A stretch of 64,000 bases of DNA from Bosea vestrisii (GTDB lineage: Bacteria; Pseudomonadota; Alphaproteobacteria; Rhizobiales; Beijerinckiaceae): contig NZ_CP126307.1 in the NCBI RefSeq assembly GCF_030144325.1, positions 2,356,001 through 2,420,000 of the forward strand, given 5' to 3'. The position numbers and the translations under genes are program-made. Below, piece after piece: positions 8,215 through 16,486 of the stretch (position 1 is its first letter; every line of letters starts with the position of its first letter). Below the pieces are notes generated by a model. The model saw only the letters and a list, made by a program, of their open reading frames with translations, did no database searches and was not told the DNA's origin.

Positions 8215-9684
8215 TCAGGCGGACGCCAGCCCGCCAATATGGAAGCTCTTCAGCTCGAGATACTCCTCGATGCCGGTCGCGCCACCTTCGCGGCCGATGC
8301 CGGACTGCTTGACGCCGCCGAACGGCGCCACCTCCATCGAGACCGAGCCGGTATTGAGGCCGACCATGCCGAATTCGAGCCGCTCGCCGACGCGCCAGGA
8401 GCGTTTCAGATTCTCCGTGTAGAAATAGGCGGCGAGCCCATAAGGCGTGCCATTGGCGATCTCGATCGCCTCGTCCTCGTGCTTGAAGCGGAACAGTGGC
8501 GCCACCGGGCCGAAGGTCTCCTCATTGGCGAGGCGCATCCGCGTGGTCGCGCCGGTCAGCACCGTCGGCACGACGAAACGGGAGCCGTCGACCTCGCCTT
8601 GCGCCCCCGCCAACCGCGTCGCGCCGAGCGAGAGCGCATCGTCGAGATGCGCGTGAACCTTCTCGACGGCCGCCGCATTGATCAGCGGGCCGATGGTGAC
8701 GCCGGCTTGCCGCCCGTCGCCGACCCGCATCGCCGCCACCGCCTGAGCGAGGCGGTCGGCGAAGGCGTCGTGGATGCCGTCCTGCACCAGGATGCGGTTG
8801 GCGCAGACGCAGGTCTGGCCGGCATTGCGGAACTTGCTGGCGATGGCTCCGGCGACGGCTGCGTCGAGATCAGCGTCGTCGAAGACGATGAAGGGCGCGT
8901 TGCCGCCGAGCTCCAGGCTCAGCCGCTTCAGCGTATCGGAGCATTGCCGCATCAGCAGTGCGCCGACCCGGGTCGAGCCGGTGAAGGAGAGCTTGCGGAC
9001 CACGGGATTTCCCGTCAGCGCTGCGCCAATCCCTTGCGGCAGGCCGGTGACGATGTTGATCACACCGGGCGGGAAACCGACGCGCTCAGCCAACACGCCG
9101 AGCGCCAGCGCCGAAAAGGGCGTCAACTCCGAGGGCTTCACCACGATCGGGCAGCCGGCGGCCAGCGCCGGCGCGCATTTGCGGGTGATCATCGCATTGG
9201 GGAAATTCCAAGGCGCGATCGCGGCGGAGACGCCGACCGGCTCCTTCAGGACGAGGATGCGCCGGTCGGCGGTCGGCGCCGGCACGGTACTGCCATAGAC
9301 GCGCCACGCCTCCTCGGCGAACCATTTGATGAAGCCTGCACCGTAGAGCACCTCGCCCTCGGCCTCCGCCAGCGGCTTGCCCTGCTCGGCCGTCATGATG
9401 CGGGCGAGGTCCTTGCGGTGTTCCAGCAAAAGGTCGTGCCAGCGCTCCAGCAGAGTGGCGCGCTCGGCCGCCGGCCGCGCCTTCCAGGCCGGAAACGCAG
9501 CCTCCGCTGCGGCGATGGCCGCGTTGGTTTCCGCCTCATCACAGGCCGGAATCGTGCCGATCTCGATGCCCGTCGCCGGATCGCGCACCGGCAGCTCCTC
9601 GCCAGAAGCGGCGCCCACCCACTCGCCACCGATCAGGGCGCGGCCGACGAGAAGCGTGCGGTCTTCGAGAGCGACAATCGACAT
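8215..9684 (-). CDS. gabD: NAD(P)-dependent succinate-semialdehyde dehydrogenase-type aldehyde dehydrogenase
   Basis: A 489-residue aldehyde dehydrogenase close to GabD. Visible motifs are APWNFPNAM (cofactor site), FTGSTRVGALLM, the catalytic glutamate in LELGGNAPF and the catalytic cysteine in NAGQTCVCANR. The C-terminal PFGGVKQSGIGREGG is typical of succinate/glutarate-semialdehyde enzymes. It is leftward with the hydroxyacid dehydrogenase gene 12 bases upstream, and probably in one operon with the aminotransferase further downstream. The role is oxidation of the semialdehyde from amine breakdown to a dicarboxylate. Whether C4 or C5 is preferred cannot be judged from sequence. Confidence 0.92.
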   Translation of the reverse strand: MSIVALEDRTLLVGRALIGGEWVGAASGEELPVRDPATGIEIGTIPACDEAETNAAIAAAEAAFPAWKARPAAERATLLERWHDLLLEHRKDLARIMTAEQGKPLAEAEGEVLYGAGFIKWFAEEAWRVYGSTVPAPTADRRILVLKEPVGVSAAIAPWNFPNAMITRKCAPALAAGCPIVVKPSELTPFSALALGVLAERVGFPPGVINIVTGLPQGIGAALTGNPVVRKLSFTGSTRVGALLMRQCSDTLKRLSLELGGNAPFIVFDDADLDAAVAGAIASKFRNAGQTCVCANRILVQDGIHDAFADRLAQAVAAMRVGDGRQAGVTIGPLINAAAVEKVHAHLDDALSLGATRLAGAQGEVDGSRFVVPTVLTGATTRMRLANEETFGPVAPLFRFKHEDEAIEIANGTPYGLAAYFYTENLKRSWRVGERLEFGMVGLNTGSVSMEVAPFGGVKQSGIGREGGATGIEEYLELKSFHIGGLASA

Positions 9685-9696
9685 GGAGGACCTCGT

Positions 9697-10623
9697 TCAG
9701 TAGCCGCGATCGCGGTCGATCAGGCCGAGCAGGGGTTCGCCTGCCTGGTGGCGCCGCAGATTCTCAAGGACGATGTCGAGCGAGGCCTCGGAACGCGAGC
9801 GGCTGGCGATGTGTGGCGTGAGCAGGACCTTGGGGTGGTTCCAGAGCGGATGCCCGGCGGGCAGCGGCTCCGGCTCGCAGACGTCCAGCACCGCTGCTGC
9901 GAGATGGTCGCTGTCCAGCGCGGCCAGCAGGGCGTCCTGATCGAGATGGCCGCCCCGGCCGGCATTGACCAGCATCGCGCCCTGCGGCAGCCGGGCGAAG
10001 AGCTCGGCCCCGAGCAGGCCGCGCGTCGCGTCGGTCAGCGGCAGCAGGCAGATCAGGATGTCGCTGCGGGCGAGGAAGTCCGGCAGTTCGTCATCGCCGG
10101 CGAAGGTCACGATCCCGTCGACCTCATGCCGCGAGCGGCTCCAGCCGGCGACCCCGAAGCCGAATTCGGCGAGCTTCAGCGCGCAGGCCTTGCCGAGCAT
10201 GCCGAGGCCCAGAACGCCGACGCGACGCTCTGTGGTCGGCCTGATTCGGAGCGGCTTCCAGGCCTGTTCCCGTTGCGCGGCGATGTAGGGCACGAGATCA
10301 CGATGCAGGGCCAGCACCGACATGGTGACGTATTCGACCATGCTGTCGACGAGCCCGGGCTCGATCATCCGCACGATCGGCAGGTGCGCCGGTATGTCCG
10401 CCAGGTTCAACTGGTCGACACCGGCGCCGACCGAGACGAGCAGTTCGAGATTGGGAAACTGGCCGAGCAGGTTGTCGGGCGGAAGCCAGGCGGCGAGATA
10501 GCGGATGTCGGCGGGGTCGCCGATATCCGGCCAGATCCGAAACGGCAGCTCGGGCGCCTTGTCCGCAAGCAGCCGCGTCCACTCCTCGGCGCGGGCGGCA
10601 TCGGACTTGAGCAGCAGCGTCAT
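9697..10623 (-). CDS. D-2-hydroxyacid dehydrogenase, GhrA-like
   Basis: A 308-residue protein of the glyoxylate/hydroxypyruvate reductase A group. The NAD(P)-binding turn is VGVLGLGMLGKACALKLAEFG (about residues 136-156). Catalytic residues are in the usual places: NAGRGGHLDQDAL (arginine), DVCEPEPLP (glutamate) and TPHIASRSR (histidine). It lies 19 bases after the GNAT gene and 12 bases before gabD on the same strand. It would reduce a 2-oxo acid in the cytosol; the link to amine catabolism is by position only. Confidence 0.88.
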   Translation of the reverse strand: MTLLLKSDAARAEEWTRLLADKAPELPFRIWPDIGDPADIRYLAAWLPPDNLLGQFPNLELLVSVGAGVDQLNLADIPAHLPIVRMIEPGLVDSMVEYVTMSVLALHRDLVPYIAAQREQAWKPLRIRPTTERRVGVLGLGMLGKACALKLAEFGFGVAGWSRSRHEVDGIVTFAGDDELPDFLARSDILICLLPLTDATRGLLGAELFARLPQGAMLVNAGRGGHLDQDALLAALDSDHLAAAVLDVCEPEPLPAGHPLWNHPKVLLTPHIASRSRSEASLDIVLENLRRHQAGEPLLGLIDRDRGY

Positions 10624-10642
10624 CGTGTCGACCTCGCGGACA

Positions 10643-11503
10643 TCAGCCGAGCGCCTGGTTGATCAGGGCGTGGAGGCGCGCCGGGCCGGGCGCGGCCGGC
10701 AGATCGCCGCGCACCATTGCGACAACGTCCCCGGCCGGCGCAAGACCATGCTGTGCCAGCCAATCGCCGAGCCCTGAGCCAAGCCGCAGATCGACCCGGA
10801 TGAACTGGCCGGTCCGGCCATGCAGCCAGCAGGCGATCAGCGTGCGCGCGTCAGCTTCGTCAGCCGCCACGACCGGGCCGATCACATGGCCACGGCCGAA
10901 GGCCCGCAGGATGCTGAAGCCGACGGGCTGGCCGGCCTTCTCCAACACCAGGCACTGGCCACATTCCAGCAGGGCCGCAAGGCTCGGCCCGCGCTCCAGG
11001 CCGGTCGCGGCGCGGTCGAGACGCTCCAGAATGGGAAGGTCGGCGGAGCTTGCCGGACGCAGCCGCTCGCCAGCGCCAAGTTGCGGCGCGGCAACGGCGA
11101 GCACGTGCCCGTGCTGCTGGCGTACGCCACCGCAGGGCCGGAAGCCGCTTTTGGCATAGAGCGGCTCACCGGCGGCTGTGGCATTCAGCATCAGCGAGCG
11201 CCCTTCGGCCTGCACGAGCAGGGCCTGCATGAGGCGCCGGCCGATGCCGCCCCCTTGCGCCTCGGGCGCGACGATGATCATCCCGAGCGTCGCATGGCTC
11301 TTGCCATAGGGCCACCACAGAGCCGAGGCGACGAGCTTTCCATCTCGCACGCCGACGACGCCGCCGCCGAGTCCGATCGCGAACTCCCAGTCCTCGCGGC
11401 GATACGGCCAGCCGACACGCCGTGACAGCTCCGCGCCGAGCCCCGCGTCGCCGGCAGCGATCGGACGCAGCGTCAACGCCTCCGGGGCTGCGATCTCAGC
11501 CAT
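10643..11503 (-). CDS. GNAT family N-acetyltransferase (double domain), paralogue of 4727-5602
   Basis: A 286-residue protein with an N-terminal GNAT domain (AQGGGIGRRLMQALL is the acetyl-CoA loop, about residues 88-102) and a second GNAT-like C-terminal domain containing PVGFSILRAFGRGHVIGPVVA. It aligns along its length with the protein at 4727-5602. It is the likely second gene of a leftward operon beginning with the bicupin gene at 12247. The substrate is unknown; context suggests an amine or amino acid. Confidence 0.85.
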   Translation of the reverse strand: MAEIAAPEALTLRPIAAGDAGLGAELSRRVGWPYRREDWEFAIGLGGGVVGVRDGKLVASALWWPYGKSHATLGMIIVAPEAQGGGIGRRLMQALLVQAEGRSLMLNATAAGEPLYAKSGFRPCGGVRQQHGHVLAVAAPQLGAGERLRPASSADLPILERLDRAATGLERGPSLAALLECGQCLVLEKAGQPVGFSILRAFGRGHVIGPVVAADEADARTLIACWLHGRTGQFIRVDLRLGSGLGDWLAQHGLAPAGDVVAMVRGDLPAAPGPARLHALINQALG

Positions 11504-11539
11504 TGGCGATTCCTGCCATGGCGCCGGGTCCCGTGGCGC

Positions 11540-12247
11540 TCACGATCCGACCTCCTGGACGACGTAGACCTTGGCGAGATGCTCATTGCTGTCCCAGGCG
11601 CATGGCGTGCCGTAGGGGACGAAGACGCTCTCGCCCGCCCTGACCTGAACCGGACGTCCGTCCTCCCCGGTGAGGGTGACGCTGCCAACGAGGATATGCA
11701 TCAGCTCGTTGACCGGCTGCGGGCGCAGAACACGTCGATACGGCGTCGAATCCCAGATGCCGGCACGCAAACGCGATGCCTCGTCGGTGAAGGCGTTGAA
11801 GCTGCGGCACTGTGGCACCGGCCCTTCGATAAGGTTGGATGGAGGCGGCGAGGAGGCCGACAGCGGCGCATCGGCCGGCAGCTCCGTCACGCCGGGCGCT
11901 GCGGAAGCATCGCCGGTGCTGGCGCAGAAGGCCCAGCGGGTGCCGGGCGCCGCCTCGACGCGCAGGGCCGTGCCACGCGCGATCACGATGCTCTCGCCGG
12001 CCTGGATCGGGCGCTTGCTGCCCTCCGTGAGCGACAAGTCGAGACGCCCGGCCGTAACGACGAGTACCTCTGTGTGCGGGAAGGCCGCAATCTCCGTCGC
12101 GCCCGAGAACGCGGCGCTCCCCACTGCCAGATCCTGCGCACCACTCCAGACGACCTCCCGGCCGGCGGCGAATGGATCCTGTTCGGAGAACGACTTGGCG
12201 CCGGAGGTGCCGGCACGATTGGCGAGTACGATCGGAGCAGTCGACAT
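11540..12247 (-). CDS. Cupin domain-containing protein (bicupin, EutQ/DUF861-like)
   Basis: A 235-residue protein with two cupin folds. The first covers about residues 25-105 (HTEVLVVTAGRLDLSL, QAGESIVIARGTALR). The second covers about 145-235 (PQPVNELMHILVGSVTLTGE, RAGESVFVPYGTPCAWD). The start at 12247 is chosen because GGGAGAGG lies six bases before it; a start six codons earlier exists. Proteins of this group often accompany amine or polyamine oxidation genes, with no defined reaction. It appears to be the first gene of the leftward run down to the aminotransferase. Confidence 0.82.
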   Translation of the reverse strand: MSTAPIVLANRAGTSGAKSFSEQDPFAAGREVVWSGAQDLAVGSAAFSGATEIAAFPHTEVLVVTAGRLDLSLTEGSKRPIQAGESIVIARGTALRVEAAPGTRWAFCASTGDASAAPGVTELPADAPLSASSPPPSNLIEGPVPQCRSFNAFTDEASRLRAGIWDSTPYRRVLRPQPVNELMHILVGSVTLTGEDGRPVQVRAGESVFVPYGTPCAWDSNEHLAKVYVVQEVGS

Positions 12248-12594
12248 GGAAGCCTCTCCCAGCATGATGGTGCTGAGCTAGGACGTTTCGTCCCCGGCGG
12301 ATTGGAGGAAATTCTCAGGATGACATGTCGTCGCCGCGCACGGGGCGACGCTGAATTACTTTTCTGCTGCGCCGATGCGCGGCAGGCTCCCGATCAGGAG
12401 ACGTTCCTAACCAGGTCGCGCCGGCACGACGGCTCGCGGGAGCTTTTACCCGGGTAAAGAGTCGCTGCTCCGCATGTCCGAGCGATGGTTTCGCGCACGA
12501 GCCCGCGCAGCCATGCGCGAGGGGCGTTGCGATCGGTCCGTTGATGCCAGGCCACCTTCACGGCAATGGGGACGCTATCTGATCTTCAGCCCAT
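12248..12594. other. Gene-poor stretch upstream of the bicupin gene
   Basis: About 350 bases between the bicupin start and the SDR stop, both leftward. No convincing gene is visible on either strand. It should hold the promoter of the amine-catabolic operon. The only clear elements are the palindrome at 12445-12458 and a CGTCGCC/GGCGACG hairpin near 12328-12350. Confidence 0.6.
12445..12458. promoter_or_regulatory. Perfect 14-bp palindrome TTTACCCGGGTAAA
   Basis: A perfect dyad centred on CG lies about 190 bases upstream of the bicupin start. CG-centred palindromes of this length are typical operators for LacI/GalR or related dimeric regulators. The regulator is not known and no LacI-type gene lies in the window. 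Confidence 0.45.
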
Positions 12595-13338
12595 CTAAAG
12601 GCAGGTCCATCCGCCGTCGGCCATGATCGACGAACCCGTAATCATTGCGGCCCCGGAACTGGCGACGAAGACCATCACGCTTGCGATTTCTTCGGGCTCC
12701 GCGAGTCGAGCCAGCGGCATGCGGGAAACCTGTGCGGAGAATTCCTTCGACGTTGCCGACGCCCGCTCGGTCATCTCAGTCCGCGTGAAGGTCGGCGACA
12801 CACAGACGCAACGGATCCCATACGGCGCCAGGTCGAGGGCCATGCACTTGTTCAGCCCCTCGAGCGCGTGCTTGCTTGCCGTGTAGCTGGCCCGCCCGGC
12901 GGCGCCGACATGGCCGAGCTGCGACGATGTCTGGATGATCACGCCCTTGATGCCGGCCGAGACCATCGATTGCGCGACAGTTCGGGCCACGAGGAAAGCG
13001 CCTCGCACATTGACTGCCATGATCGTGTCGAAGGTTTCCGAGGCAATGTCGAGAATGTTACCGGGGGCATGGGTCCCGGCATTGTTCACCAGAACGTCGA
13101 ACGTCCGCCCGGCAATGGCCCCGATGACCTCCTCCTCGTTACAGACATCGAAGCAAAGCGCTTCTGCCGCCACACCATCGAGAACAAGAGCGCCAAGTGC
13201 GTGATCCAGTCCCGCCCTGGAACGCGCGGCCACTGTCACCGCTGCGCCCAGGGCACCGAACGCCTTGGCCGCCGCGAAGCCGATACCGGACGTGCCCCCC
13301 GTAACCAGGATGCGCTTGCCGTCGAACCGCTCGGACAT
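12595..13338 (-). CDS. SDR family oxidoreductase
   Basis: A 247-residue classical short-chain dehydrogenase. TGGTSGIGFAAAKAFG is the cofactor-binding turn (about residues 13-28), NNAGTHAPG the structural motif, and TSSQLGHVGAAGRASYTASK carries the serine, Tyr-x3-Lys catalytic set. The C-terminus GSSIMADGGWTCL is typical of FabG-like enzymes. It is the last gene of a leftward operon with the GMC oxidoreductase 17 bases upstream and the solute-binding protein beyond. The substrate is probably a hydroxy or keto derivative of the compound handled by this island. Confidence 0.9.
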   Translation of the reverse strand: MSERFDGKRILVTGGTSGIGFAAAKAFGALGAAVTVAARSRAGLDHALGALVLDGVAAEALCFDVCNEEEVIGAIAGRTFDVLVNNAGTHAPGNILDIASETFDTIMAVNVRGAFLVARTVAQSMVSAGIKGVIIQTSSQLGHVGAAGRASYTASKHALEGLNKCMALDLAPYGIRCVCVSPTFTRTEMTERASATSKEFSAQVSRMPLARLAEPEEIASVMVFVASSGAAMITGSSIMADGGWTCL

Positions 13339-13355
13339 CTCTCTTCCCTGAATTG

Positions 13356-14963
13356 TCAGACGCTGTTGCGGATCATGTCCGCGGCCTTCTCGGCAATCAT
13401 GATCGTCGGCGCATTGGTGTTGCCGTTGATGAGGCGCGGCATGACCGATGCGTCCACAACACGCAGCGCCTCAATCCCTCGAACCCGAAGCGCGAGGTCG
13501 ACGACGGAACCGGAATCCGCGCCCATTCGGCAGGTGCCGGCGGCATGCATGTTCGAGAAGGCACGCCTGCGGAGATCGGACACGAGATCCCGCTCGCTTT
13601 CGACAGGCAGCCCCGGCGTGACCTCTTCGATTCGCCAAGGTGCCCAGCAGGGTTGGGCGGCCAGACGCCGGATCCAGCGCATGCCTGAGATCAATGCGGC
13701 GACATCGTCCTCGTGCTGTAGGAAGCCGAAGCTGATGCTGGGGGCGTCATGCGGCTCGGGGCTGCGAAGGCGCACGCTTCCGCGCGCTTTCGGCGTCATA
13801 TGGACGGGGCTCATGGTGAAGCCGGAGAAAGTGTCGGGCGCTACACCATCCCTCCCCCGCTGAGCGGCACTGCCGGGGTTGATGTAGAGATTGAGATCCG
13901 GACGCGGCAGGTCCGGGCTGCTGCGGACGAAGGCAGCAGTTGCCAGACCGTTGGCCGCGAGCGGTCCGCCGCCGGTCGCCAGGTAGCGGGCGAGGGCGAT
14001 GCCCTGCCGTATCGGGCTTCGGGCAAAGTCGTTCAGGGTCCGCCCGTGTCCGCAGCGGTAGACCAGCGATGTCTGGAAATGGTCCTGGAGGTTTCGTCCG
14101 ACGTCTGGAAGATCGCAGACCACCGGCAGGTCGTGGGATCTGATCTCGCCCGCCGGGCCGATGCCGGAAAGCAGCAGGAGCTGAGGCGAGTTGAAGGCGC
14201 CTCCCGCAAGGATCACCTCGCGCAGCGCATTCGCCAGGCGCGGTTCGGTACCCAGACGATACTCGATGCCGCGCGCCCGCCGATTCTCGACCACGACACG
14301 CGTGACCAGGGCTCGGGTGCGAATCTTCAGGTTGTGCCGATGGCGCGCAGGCGCGAGGTAGCTTGCCGCCGCGCTCATCCGCCGTCCACGGCGGATCGTC
14401 GACTGATAGAACCCATAGCCTTCCTGACTGGGGCCATTGAAGTCCGCGTTGTGTGACAGCCCTGACTGCCGGCAGGCCTCGAGGAAGGTCTTGGCGATGG
14501 GCCAGACATAGGCTGGCTCCGTGACCGGGACAGGCCCGCCGACACCATGCGCATCGTCGGCGCCGCGAACCTGATCCTCCGCCTTGCGGAAATACGGCAA
14601 CACGGACTGCCAGTCCCATCCGACGCAGCCCTGTTCCGCCCACTCGTCGTAGTCTTCCCGCTGACCGCGGATATAGACCATGCCGTTGATCGAGCTCGTG
14701 CCGCCGAGCACCTTCCCGCGCGGCTGGAAGAGCGTGCGGTTCCCAAGCCCGGGTTCCGGCTCGCTCTCGTAGGCCCAGTTGATCCGGGTATCCGCGAAGA
14801 GACGCGGATAGCCCATGGGAATGTGGATGAAAGGATTGGTGTCGGCGCCGCCGGCCTCCACGAGCAGCACGCTGTGACGCCCGGCCTCCGAAAGGCGGGC
14901 GGCGAGCACGCAGCCCGCCGACCCGGCACCCACGACGATGTAGTCGAAGGACTCTATCTCCAC
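13356..14963 (-). CDS. GMC family oxidoreductase (choline dehydrogenase-like)
   Basis: A 535-residue FAD enzyme of the glucose-methanol-choline family. FAD binding begins at DYIVVGAGSAGCVLAARLSE, followed by GRNLQDHF (GMC signature region) and the C-terminal active-site histidine segment NMHAAGTCRMG. NTNAPTIMIAEKAADMIR closes the flavin site. It lies between the binding protein (16 bases upstream) and the SDR (17 bases downstream). Members oxidise primary or secondary alcohols, including sugars and polyols. Here it probably starts oxidation of the imported compound. Choline itself is unlikely because no betaine aldehyde dehydrogenase or BetI is adjacent. Confidence 0.92.
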   Translation of the reverse strand: MEIESFDYIVVGAGSAGCVLAARLSEAGRHSVLLVEAGGADTNPFIHIPMGYPRLFADTRINWAYESEPEPGLGNRTLFQPRGKVLGGTSSINGMVYIRGQREDYDEWAEQGCVGWDWQSVLPYFRKAEDQVRGADDAHGVGGPVPVTEPAYVWPIAKTFLEACRQSGLSHNADFNGPSQEGYGFYQSTIRRGRRMSAAASYLAPARHRHNLKIRTRALVTRVVVENRRARGIEYRLGTEPRLANALREVILAGGAFNSPQLLLLSGIGPAGEIRSHDLPVVCDLPDVGRNLQDHFQTSLVYRCGHGRTLNDFARSPIRQGIALARYLATGGGPLAANGLATAAFVRSSPDLPRPDLNLYINPGSAAQRGRDGVAPDTFSGFTMSPVHMTPKARGSVRLRSPEPHDAPSISFGFLQHEDDVAALISGMRWIRRLAAQPCWAPWRIEEVTPGLPVESERDLVSDLRRRAFSNMHAAGTCRMGADSGSVVDLALRVRGIEALRVVDASVMPRLINGNTNAPTIMIAEKAADMIRNSV

Positions 14964-14979
14964 GACTGGCTCGGCCGCG

Positions 14980-16288
14980 TCAGAGACGAGAGCGGATCGA
15001 CTGCAGCAGCCGGTCCATCTTCTCCGCCGTCGCGGCGACTTCCTGCTTGACCGGCCGGTCGTTGAGGATGATCCGCTGCAACATATCCTCGATGAGGCCG
15101 CTGGTCAGCACCGGTGCCGCAAACGGATTCAGGCCGAAATCCATGCCGGCCATGACACCGCGCTCGACGCTGTCGAGCGTCGATTTCACCACGTTCGGAT
15201 AGGCGGCGATCACCGGATTGTCGGTGAAGCGCTTCATGTCCGCCTTGCGATAGGCCGGGAACATGAAGAGCGGGATCGTCGTGAGGAACGGCATGTAGCT
15301 GTCCTCGGCGAACAGGTAGGCGAGGAATTTTTGCGCGTCCTCGCTGTTCCTGCCCTTCGGCAATACAGCGGCGATCAGGTTCGTCTGATAGCCCGGCGTC
15401 ACCTTGCTCGGCATCAGCGTCGCGTCGAGGTTCTTGGCGACCTCCGGCGCGTCCTGGGCGGCGACGCCGATGATCGCGGCGCTGTCGTTGCACATCGACT
15501 GCTTGCCGCTGTTCACCAGGCTGAACGTATCGGCGAGGCGAAGATTGGCGATGCCGGGGCCGCTCGTTTTGCGGCCGACCTCGGCAAGCCATTCGGTCGC
15601 CTGGCGGACGGGTTCGCTGTCGAACAGCATCTCGCCCTTGGCGTCGTAGAAATGGCCACCGGCCGACTGGGTCATGCACCACAGGAATTCGGCGCCCGCA
15701 TAGTCGTCCTTCGCGAGCTTCAGGATGTTCCCGTAATACTCCGGTGGCTTCGTCATCGCGATCGCGGCCTTGAGATTGTCCTCCCAGGTCACAGGGACGG
15801 GCAGGCCCGCAGCCGCGAGTCGATCCTTCCGGTAGACGCTGATGAAGCTGTGCACGTAGTGCGGCAGGCTGACATAGGCGCCGTTGAACTTGCACGACTT
15901 CTCGATGAGGCCGGGAATGAAGGTCTCCGGTCCGCCAAGCGTCTTCAGCACCGGCTCCGTGGAATGGAGTGCGCCAGCGATCGACATCGGGATGGCATTG
16001 CGTCCGAGCGTGATGGCGACGTCGGGCAGGGCGTTGGCGGCGCGCGCTGCCGGCCAGCGCTGCCCAAAGGCGGCCCAGGACATCACTTCGATCTCGACCT
16101 TGATGCCGGGATTGGCCGTCTGGAAGCGGTCCGCGACGCCGCGCATGAAGTCGGAGCGGACCTTCTGCGTGTAGCTGTGCCAGAAGACGACCTTGCGCTC
16201 GCCCTGCGCGTGAACTGCCGGAGCGGCGAGTATGGTGGCCGCAGCCGCCCCCCTTGAGCAAGGCCCGTCGTGAAACCTGCAGACGCAT
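14980..16288 (-). CDS. Sugar-type ABC transporter substrate-binding protein, apparent frameshift in the signal peptide
   Basis: Family 1 extracellular solute-binding protein. From the ATG at 16288, preceded by GGGAG, the frame gives MRLQVSRRALLKGG, a Tat-like or twin-arginine leader, then leaves the coding frame at a run of six Gs on the minus strand (16248-16253). With one G fewer the leader continues AAAATILAAPAVHAQGERK and joins the intact mature protein (WHSYTQKVRSDFMRGVADRF onward), about 435 residues in total. As written, only an unexported product from an internal start near 16146 could be made. It is first in the leftward operon with GMC and SDR, and serves the permeases at 18342 and 19273. 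The break could be an assembly indel or a real mutation. Confidence 0.82.
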
Positions 16289-16336
16289 GTCCTGTTTCTC
16301 CCTCACTGGATGCCGGTCGACATCTCTTCATTTTTT

Positions 16337-16347
16337 GAACTTAGTTC
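16337..16347. promoter_or_regulatory. Putative IclR operator, site 1 (GAACTtAGTTC)
   Basis: A perfect dyad of 5-base arms around a central T, 49 bases upstream of the solute-binding-protein start. The same dyad with a central C occurs at 16464-16474, next to the IclR start. The two centres are 127 bases apart. Confidence 0.65.
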
Positions 16348-16463
16348 CAAAATTAAATTCAAGGCTGGTTCGATGTCAATAAGTGAGATTCCATACAGAT
16401 CTGACAAAATTGAAAAATCTGATACAAGCCTGCTTGACAGCTGGCTTAGGCTCTGAATTTTTA

Positions 16464-16474
16464 GAACTCAGTTC
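16464..16474. promoter_or_regulatory. Putative IclR operator, site 2 (GAACTcAGTTC)
   Basis: A second copy of the GAACT-N-AGTTC dyad, 12 bases before the IclR start codon, where a bound protein would block its own transcription or translation start. Flanks are also similar to site 1 (TTTT on the left side). This is a candidate for autoregulation. Confidence 0.65.
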
Positions 16475-16486
16475 AGGAATTGATCA

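Noticed and set aside
6088..10662. A 1524-codon open frame on the plus strand
   Set aside because: It runs antisense to the Lrp, aminotransferase, AraC, gabD and hydroxyacid dehydrogenase genes. Its product is an Arg/Asp/Gly-rich shadow typical of GC-rich antisense frames.
14954..16306. A separate 450-codon gene on the minus strand
   Set aside because: Only its first residues are meaningful (the signal peptide of the solute-binding protein). The rest is an out-of-frame reading caused by the frame break at 16248-16253.
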